Shown in pieces: positions 56,375 to 64,000 of a stretch of 64,000 nucleotides of DNA. Position numbers and translations under genes: made by a program. Each line of letters begins with the position of its first letter. Position 1 is the stretch's first letter. The stretch lies in NCBI RefSeq assembly GCF_027595985.1, contig NC_073302.1, positions 407,194,503 to 407,258,502 on the forward strand, given 5' to 3'. The notes below the pieces were generated by a model that was given only the letters and a program-made list of their open reading frames with translations, made no database searches and had not been told where the DNA came from. This DNA comes from Sorex araneus (Eukaryota; Chordata; Mammalia; Eulipotyphla; Soricidae).

Positions 56375-56527
56375 TTTTTGTTTGCTTTGGAGGCCTCACC
56401 TAGTGATGCTCAGGGGTTACTCCTAGCTCTTCACTCAGGAATTACTCCTGGAGGTGCTCGGGATTCTGGGAATCAAACCCAGTTTGGTCACACGCAAGGC
56501 CCTACATACTGTTCTATCACTTCAGTC
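56375..56527 (-). repeat. Shrew SINE
   Basis: GGAGGCCTCACCTAGTGATG, GGGAATCAAACCCAGTTTGG, GTTCTATCACTTCAGTCT. Confidence 0.85.
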
Positions 56528-57699
56528 TAGACAATTAATTTTTTCCACTTTATTTAAGCACCATGCAAAGTTGTTCATGATACTCTGTTACAGGCATTCA
56601 ATAATCCAACACTAATCCCACCATCACTGTAACCTTCCCTCCAACCTTGTCCCCAAAGAGCCCTCAAGCCCGCCCTGATGGCAGGCCTACAATAATTCAC
56701 TTTCTATTGCTTATTACCACCAAATGGCTAAAAAATACTTCAGTAAAAAAATTGTGAAAATTCTATCTCACCTCTAGGGACATTATGTCCTTGTGAAGGT
56801 TTACGAAGCTGTTGTTACTAGTTATAAGCTGTTGCTACTAGTTAAGCCTTCTGTGTTAGTGATTTTTGCTAATTAAGCTTATTTGGCTTCTATGTTACAC
56901 TCCCATACTGTGTTGTGTGCTCCTACTGGAATGTTAGTATTGTATAGTTTGGAGATGTCACTCCAGAAAATCTAGAATATTTAACTGGGTAGTGAGTTTA
57001 CATGGCAATGGAAGGAAAACCTACCCGACTTAAAGGTGTTTAAACCACAAATTGAGTAGTCTCTGAGCACTGCCAGGAATTCTCCCCTAAAAGCTGCACC
57101 CCCAATTTACTATTATATAATTATACATATGGTTGTATCACACTCTGATGACATTTAATTGTAAATTTTATAAATTTCATTTATGAAATCATCTTCGATA
57201 TTCTAGTGATAGTGGCATGCAAGATGCTTTGAAATGGCATTATAGCTTAGATAAAATAATTATCTTATGACTAGTTATTTCAAATTTGCCTTCAGGAATA
57301 TGTTCTTCCAAGTAGACAGCAAAGTGCAAGTTCTACTTCCTTTCACAAGGCAAATTTCATCAAAGAGAGAGGAGGATAGACATGTCACTCTGGGCAAGAA
57401 GTACACTACAGCTGGCAATCACGTCCCTTGTCCCAGATCCCAAGTGTCGTATCCTAGATACCATCCTGATTCACAGTTCTCAGCACAGTTTAGTCACTGC
57501 CCCAGAAAGGCATGATATGAATAATATATCTGGAGTCTCTCTCTCTGTTTATTACTTTGAGCACTTAGCACTCAGTGTTGGGACTCCCCAAAGGATTCTC
57601 AGTACCCATCACCTGCCCATTCTGATCATAACTCTATGAAATGCCAGTACTTGTACTGCTTCTGGCAGTCCAAGGCCAGAAGCATGATGCCTGAGCCTT
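56528..57699. other. NRCAM intron, nothing recognised
   Basis: Mixed sequence with ORFs up to 86 codons lacking similarity. No exon supported. Confidence 0.45.
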
Positions 57700-57925
57700 T
57701 TAAATGATGATTCCCACAGAGAACTAAGTCAAATCTGTGGTGGGTGACAGACAGGGCAAGAAGAGCCCATCCATTTCTTGAAGGTAGATATTGAGCTCTT
57801 AAAGTCACACCAGCAATTGGTGTGGGAAAGTAGACACTCTGGTGCAGGCTGTGGTGTTGGAACACTGTGTGTATGAAATCCTGTCATTAGCAGCACTTTT
57901 GTGAAAGTCACAGCACCATGTACTG
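57700..57925 (+). mobile_element. Probable L1 3' end remnant
   Basis: GGTGTTGGAACACTGTGTGT, ATGAAATCCTGTCATTAGCA parallels the 3' UTR at 55845-55992. Strongly diverged. Confidence 0.45.
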
Positions 57926-60764
57926 TTCCAGTTTTGCAAAATGGGAATGTTCTAGAGGTTGTTTCACAATGAAGCTAATAGACTTAACACTACTGAACTG
58001 CATTTTGAAAATGCCTAAGATGGTCAATATTCTGTTGGTGTTTTTGGGTCATAATAAAATAAGTTTATATTACCATGAACACGGAAGACCTGCACAATAA
58101 AGTAAGACAGCATCACCCTTGTCCCCAGTGGGGAAGCCTCACTCATCACAAAAAAAATTAAAAAAAAAAAGCTCCTATGTCACCCATTCTTTGCTTTGCT
58201 CATAACTCTTTTCCAATGTTATTCTTGATCAGAAAAGTATTTGACTGCATCTGTGGTTTGTCTGTTAATGGGGAAGTCTTCAAATATTTGCTTTGGGCAA
58301 GGTATTTAGGAACCAAAACCTTTAGATAAAAATGAATAAGCACAATTCTTTCCTTGAGGGTATTGGGCTGTATTTTTCTCAGGCACTTACTTAAAATAAG
58401 AAAACAAGCCCTGGAACTAACAACGGTGACAGATGGAGGCTCAGCTGGTACCTGGACAAGGAACAAAATCACCAAGGCAGAGATACTGGGGCTGTGTGTG
58501 CTGCAGGATGGTACTACAGCATCCAAATCCAAATTAGGCAAAGGAATAATAATTAGTGCTGGGAATCACCAGTCTTATTTGCTGTAAACAAACACTCACT
58601 GGAGAGAATACTTTGAGAGTATGAATGAAGGAATTTCACATACAACTTAAGACCTCAAAAATCAGCCCTAGAACTGCAGAGAAAGCATTCCCAGGGTATT
58701 TTCTTTTAACCCAACTCTTCTAGGATGATATGATAAAACTAAAAATGTTCCCAACAATCAAATGGCAATGATGTCAAGTGTTATTATAGTCACAGGTATG
58801 AAGTACTATTCATTTTTAAACTACCTTTACATCTATTGTACAATTTTATTTTAAAAATAATGTTGTAAAATAAATAGTAAATACATTCAGATGTGACACA
58901 AGAGACCAGAGCATTTAATGATCTGTTTAACCTGGAATAGATGCTCAGTGTTCGGACATAGTCTACTTTGTAAACATCTCCTGAACTGGACATCTGGACT
59001 ATACATAGAACAATCTTGAGTGAAGAGCTGGATTTTATTTTTTATCTACTTATTCCATTCCCTATAAAGGGCTTCCCATTAAAAAAGATAGAAAAGATGA
59101 CTGGAATCTTTGGAATATTCTGTAATATAATTCCACTCTCCTGGCTTTCAGCCTCTCCTTTCATGGTGAACAAAATATGGGACTGAGGCAGGAGGCGGTC
59201 TGGTCAATTCTCATAACTTTCTTCTGTCTTCATCTCTATTAATGTAATAATGGCGTGATGCCATATATGTCCTGCACGGAAGAATTGGAAAGACCAAACA
59301 CAACTTGCCTGTCAGGCAGTCAGCAATATATAAAAGTCAGAATTTCCTGTTCTCTCCTTGGTCAAGGACTGTATCCATGTTCTTTGTCTTAGCAGTTTGC
59401 TTTCTGGTCCTGAGTTCTATTTCCATACCCCCTCAGCACTAATGTTCTCCCAATAAAATCAAAGTTCTCTTTTAACACCAGCTTTCTGCAGCTATTAATT
59501 TTTAATTATTTAAAAAGTACTGAGGGATCTTGAGCAAATTACATATTTAATAGTCTTTGCTTCAAGTTAAGTTTTAAGCAACCTGGCCAGGCCTAAGAGA
59601 GCCGAGCTTTTGAGACAGGAGCCCAGGTGTTACTTTTGCTATACACTGTATCCCAGGCCGCAAATGTGCAGTCTCTAATCAGCGACACTATATATTGTTA
59701 ACAAAAACCAAATCTTGTCCTTCCATCTCTCTTTTCTGCTTTTCCTTGTACATTATTTATGTGCACTTCTCAGTACCTGGAGAGGTGGGAGGAGCATTAA
59801 GGTGATTCTGCACCAATCAGGAACAGGAAGGCTGAGTTGTCGGGTTGTCTGATTATTATTATGTGGCACTTGGTGGCAATGCTGGACAGCTCCCTGCATG
59901 AGGAGACTGCAAGTAGAGCTGCCTCCAGTCTTTCCTCCTCAGGGTCTGATTTACCCAAGGTTTCTGTAGTCTCTTGGGCTGGCAAGTACGTCAGGTAAAC
60001 CAGCCTGTGTTCTCAGCTAACTTCTGGGGCTTCCTCTAGGACCCGTGAGAGGAAGAATCCCACGCATGCCAATTCTGTGGCAGTGCACTTTACAGTAGCT
60101 CTGGCTCACTTATTTCCTTATTTCTCCCCTTGCCTCTCTGTCTTCCTCCCCCTAGGCCTGGCCATTGCTGGAAGTGTTTGTATATGTGTGTGTACATTTG
60201 TGTGTGTGTGTGTATGTGTGCACGCGAGTGCGTACAATAAAGCAAATTGCATATGAGAAGCAAGTGGAACCCAGTTTCAAGAACAGTTGCCAAATATCAA
60301 GGGCAATTCTATTTTGGGGTTTTCAGACTTATAGAACATCTATCAAACAGGGTCAGAAAAGGAAAGGCACAAGTCTCCTTGAACTTTTACGGAACATTTT
60401 TCTTCTTTACTTCTCATATCTGATCAGGTTAACAGAAGGTGGGGACATGCAGGGTTCACTTTAAAAGTAGTTATTTCTGACTTTGTGTCTAGCCAAGAAG
60501 CCATGAGCAGAAGCTGTGGATGAATCAGCTACCGAGGCAGCTGAGGGGAACAGCTGTAGCCCTGGATACCTTTCAGGGAGTAATGGGGAGCCCCACCTGG
60601 TCTCTCAAGCCCATTGCCCTTCGGTTGTGAGAGTTCAAAGAGCAATCCATGCCCTTTTAGTTCGGTTAGAGGATGTGCAACCTTGGTGCATACATTCAGC
60701 GCTTAACGCCAAGAGGCAGTCTCTGTCTCTGTCCCTCTTCCCAACCTTTCTCTCTGTTTGGGGT
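57926..60764. other. NRCAM intron, no exon supported
   Basis: Contains a GT microsatellite at about 60181-60215 and a few 60-113 codon chance frames. No repeat family named with confidence. Confidence 0.45.
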
Positions 60765-60907
60765 TCAGACCGAGCTGTTCTCACTGCTGGCTCTGTGCTC
60801 AGGGATCACTTCTGATGGGATTTGGGAAGAACTTATGTGGTGCTGGGGATCAAACCTCACTGTGTGCAAGGCAGTGCCCTACACACTGTACTATCTCTCC
60901 AGTTCCG
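60765..60907 (-). repeat. Diverged shrew SINE
   Basis: TGCTCAGGGATCACTTCTGA, GTGCTGGGGATCAAACCTCA, GTACTATCTCTCCAGTTCC. Confidence 0.75.
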
Positions 60908-61696
60908 GCTGACCTGATGCTTGGCGTTTTCCTCCTGTGCCCCAGACTGACTGCTCAGCGGCACCCTGTGCTCAGAGACACCCTGGAGGTCAAGAACCCT
61001 GGATCCGTTCTTGCTGGAAAACTCAGATTCTATCTTTGTTCAGCCTATATTCCCCCTTTATGTGGAATTTAACCAATATTTTGGGGATGGGGAAAACCTA
61101 CTTGGAAATATGAGAGATTTTTTCTCATTCTTTTTGTTCTGGATAGTTTGGGATTATTATAGAAGAGTCTAACATGTCACTTAATCTTTGGGGAACACTC
61201 CCAGCACCCCACTCACAAACTGGGTCTTTCTTAGTTGCCTCTTAGCCCAAAATAAATCATCTAGAGGGAAGCATCTATCTCTGAGTGCATTTTCCAACCT
61301 CTTAAAATGATGGCAGCTACTGCAGATGCTCAGAGACCCTGTCTGCCTGATTTAGAAGGACAGTAACATCAGGAAATCAGGAGAAAGACCAGCTTCAATC
61401 TCTAATCTCCCCATGAGTCACTGATCCTCTATGTCCCTGTCCCCTGACTTTGAAGGTCTAGTTTCAGAAGGTATTTTTCAGCACTCCCTTGCTCCCCAGT
61501 CCTGCTTTCAAGGGGCTAAATCAGAGTTTCCTAAATTAAGAAATTCTGCCTCTGAGATACTGCAAAAATGATGTGGGGATGTGTGTGTGTGGGACAGCAG
61601 CAGCCTTGGATACCACTGGTGGGAGGGGGGAAGAGGGGAGGTGCTTTCTGTTTGCTTAAATAGGTTACATTTCTAGAAGGCAGGAGTAAATCAATT

Positions 61697-62540
61697 CTTT
61701 TTTTTTTTTTTGCAAAGGGCTCATAGGCCAAAGGAGTTAGGGAAACTTAGGGCTAGAACAATGGCCCATGCCATGATTAAGTTGTGCTGAGGCCCATCTC
61801 CGGGGCACGCACGGTCGACCTTTCATCGTTCAACCACAAAGCTCCTCTGAGCTGCAAAGCAGGGCCGAGGCGCAGTGCATGCCCTCCACCCTGCCGGCCC
61901 TCCTGCGCGCATCCCCCCAGCACGCAGGGGCTCAGCTCCAGGCCTTCCTTTTCCAGGTCTGGGCTTGCTTCCATGTCTTCTCTCAATTTTTTCACTGCTA
62001 TGCTTCTAAGTGTGGCAACAGTTTTCCAATGCACAGCCAACTGCAGGCTCGGCAGGTTTTCTCGATCCCAGTCAAGGTTAACACTGCCAGTGGAAATATT
62101 CAAACCCTAGTGGTTGGCCTCTTTAGAACCGGATTTCTCCCCGGCACATAATTCCCTCTCCTGGTTAAACACAGGCTGTCTGTTTCAGAGTCTCCGATAA
62201 CGACTCTGCTGTGTGACACAGACTCCGAACAGAAACTCATGGAACACGGTGCAGTCATACTGGTGAGACCTGGTAGTGAGGAAAAGGGTGTGTGCAACCT
62301 AAAATCAGCTGGCCGTTTTCAGACTGTACTACAGTGAGGGATGTGTTTGGGAAAGGAGGTTTAATATACCTTTTTACACATGTGACCGTAGAATCAATAT
62401 TTAATACTAGCTTCGAGCACTGAGGAATCAAGTTCCGTGTCCTCTTAAGTTTGCAAGTTGTCTGTCTTTTTCTTTTCCTCCCTCCCTCCCTTCTTGCACT
62501 GTGATTTACAATGCCATTAATGATATGACATAACATACAA
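61697..62540 (-). pseudogene. Probable processed retrocopy of an unidentified gene
   Basis: On the minus strand, three consecutive open stretches in different frames (62536-62255, 62297-62100, 62103-61777; 93, 65 and 108 codons) follow one another. About 75 bp after the last one is a run of about 13 A (plus-strand T run near 61697-61711). This looks like a reverse-transcribed mRNA with frameshifts and a tail. Composition is GC-richer and more codon-like than the neighbourhood. I do not recognise the parent protein, and it is not an NRCAM exon. Alternatively it is a chance cluster of frames in a GC-rich patch. Confidence 0.4.
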
Positions 62541-62945
62541 TAAATTTATATACAATGTTTATAATTTGCTCATATATTTCATAAAAATTGTTTAATAATA
62601 ATCCATAATAGACAGTGTACCAACTTGGCACCAACCAGCAAGGTTAGCATCAGTATCTTGCCACCAATGTCTTAAGGTCCCTCCCACACCCACTCGAACC
62701 CCCTGCTCCCTGGTAAATTCAGTTCTGTCCATCAACTCTCAGGGTCTGTTTCCACTGACCATTTGTGTTCCTTACTACGTTTCTTTCTGTCTCTACATAG
62801 GAGAGGATCATTCTGTGTCTGTCTCCCCGACTCTCGTCACTCAGCAGGATATCCTTTAGTTCCATCCAGGCAACAGTGAGTTGCACAATTTCATTTTTTA
62901 TTAGAGTTGAGTAGTTTTGCACCATGTATATTATGCACAAAAAAT
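62525..62945 (-). mobile_element. Antisense L1 3' fragment
   Basis: GGATATCCTTTAGTTCCATC, CAATTTCATTTTTTATTAGA, AGTTGAGTAGTTTTGCACCA is reverse-complement L1 ORF2/3' end text. Confidence 0.65.
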
Positions 62946-64000
62946 ATCACTGAAGATTACAATATTGACTGGGAAGATAAGTAGGAGACTGGTTTTAAAC
63001 ATGGATTTTCTCTCATTCTGGTATAGGAGCTCTGAACTCCAAAAGAAAAGGTTAAAAGATTCTCCCATGGGCGATAGCAGGTGGGGAATAGAGATGAGAA
63101 AGAGAAGAGTGTGTGGGCTCTGTGGATGGCTATGGCTTATGAAGAGGAAGTTGGAAGAAATAATACTCATTTTAAAATTTTTTCCTTTGCTGTAATTTCC
63201 TCTTTTTATCTTCAAGCTTTTAACCAATATTTGTAAAGCTGATCTTTACTGTGATTTAGAAGATTAATGGATGAGGCTGTGGCCCTGTGGGTGGCGGGGT
63301 GGTGGGGGAGGGGACTTTCTGGTAGTTTAGTGGTTGCCTGGCAAATCTGATGAATAGAAACTGTCAAGACTAGTTAAGCAAGGTGACTGAACAAAGAGCA
63401 CGAAGCAGCCAGGACTCCGAGAGTATTAGTTAGGAGTAACCTCAGTAGTACTCAGGATAGAAAACCTAAATGTCCTGCATATAACTGGGCCAGAGGATAT
63501 CACTACAGATATTAAGTGAAATGATGGCCTTTAATGAAAGGAGAATTGGGAGCATTTGGACTATGCACAGAAATGAAAACTGTTTAGAGGAACACAGTGA
63601 CATTTCTTATTCCCGCCGAATCCACTGGCTTTATTTCCATCCCACTAGCGAACTTCCCTAACTCCTCTGATATTTCCACAAACCTCCTGATATTCCAAAT
63701 GAAGGAGAAAGTCTAAACTTTTCAGTGATGTTTAGACTGATGCTGCTATTTTTTCCTGTAAGTCATGCAATAAACAGAGGAAATTTTGCCAACTTCCAAC
63801 TAATATACATGTCATGTCAGTATATTAATTGTACAGATTATGGTAGCATAATCTATTCAGTCATTATAAATATCTAAAGGTAACAAAGAAATATAAAGGT
63901 AATCTGGTGGCTCTGTGTGAACTAGCAGGCTTCCTTCCTTAACCCAAGTGATTTTATCACTGCCTGTTCCCTGTGGAGATGAAGCTGAAGAATGATCAGC
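62946..64000. other. NRCAM intron to the window edge, nothing recognised
   Basis: No exon with matching phase (must end with one base of a split codon) or repeat seen. Confidence 0.45.

Noticed and set aside
58380..58470. Minus-strand VPAEPPSVTVV-like peptide after a CCAG, resembling an Ig/FN3 junction
   Set aside because: It does not match any NrCAM region I recall, lies in the wrong place relative to Ig4, and the frame continues into non-codon-like AT-rich sequence. Chance resemblance.
59797..59985. Minus ORF with plausible-looking acidic and Cys-rich peptide
   Set aside because: No NRCAM match and no splice sites fitting the required phase.
1..64000. Search for tRNA, rRNA, CRISPR or prokaryotic elements
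   Set aside because: tRNA-like signals are all SINE heads without intact cloverleaves. No regularly spaced repeats or prokaryotic gene organisation.

Overview
The window is vertebrate, mammalian, nuclear DNA. It is AT-rich, has no long uninterrupted ORF, and is full of retroposons. The commonest is a ~170 bp tRNA-derived SINE (head like GGGGCTGGAGCGATAGTACA, B-box-like GGTTCGATTCC, A-rich tail). I recognise it as the SINE of Sorex shrews. Truncated L1 3' ends of the type I associate with shrews are also present. The organism is therefore most likely a shrew (Eulipotyphla, Soricidae), inferred from repeats alone.

The only protein-coding gene I can support is NRCAM (neuronal cell adhesion molecule, L1/neurofascin family), on the minus strand. 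Twenty-one coding exons, placed by homology to the remembered NrCAM protein, splice dinucleotides and phase matching, run from 55078 (second half of Ig4) down to the stop codon at 6196. They join into one open frame of 2,711 nt (902 complete codons plus stop, after a split first codon). In transcript order they encode Ig4 (half), Ig5, Ig6, a Pro/Thr linker, five fibronectin type III repeats, the transmembrane helix and the ankyrin-binding cytoplasmic tail. Three small exons are present: 30 nt (linker), 36 nt (between FN3-4 and FN3-5) and 12 nt (the neuronal RSLE insert). These, and the two-exon FN3-5, can be skipped without changing frame, so the locus keeps the splicing choices known for NRCAM. 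A long 3' UTR probably occupies about 4.2-6.2 kb. Upstream NRCAM exons (signal peptide to the first half of Ig4) lie beyond 64000.

Region by region: 1-4000 is intergenic DNA downstream of NRCAM with SINEs and L1 remnants. 6.4-18.8 kb is a large final intron area holding the RSLE microexon and a nest of L1, SINE and an older repeat. 18.8-26 kb carries the cytoplasmic, transmembrane and FN3-5 exons. 26-42 kb carries FN3-4 to FN3-1 exons among many SINEs. 46-55 kb carries the FN3-1 start, linker and Ig exons. 55-64 kb is intron with old repeats and a probable retrocopy.

I found no operon, CRISPR, phage or novel gene system. The notable items are a GC-AG intron in FN3-3, an SRRM4-type context at the 12-nt exon, a SINE 23 nt from the transmembrane exon donor, two tail-only retro-insertions, a twin-primed L1, and a rodent-ID-like SINE with perfect target-site duplications in an apparent shrew genome.
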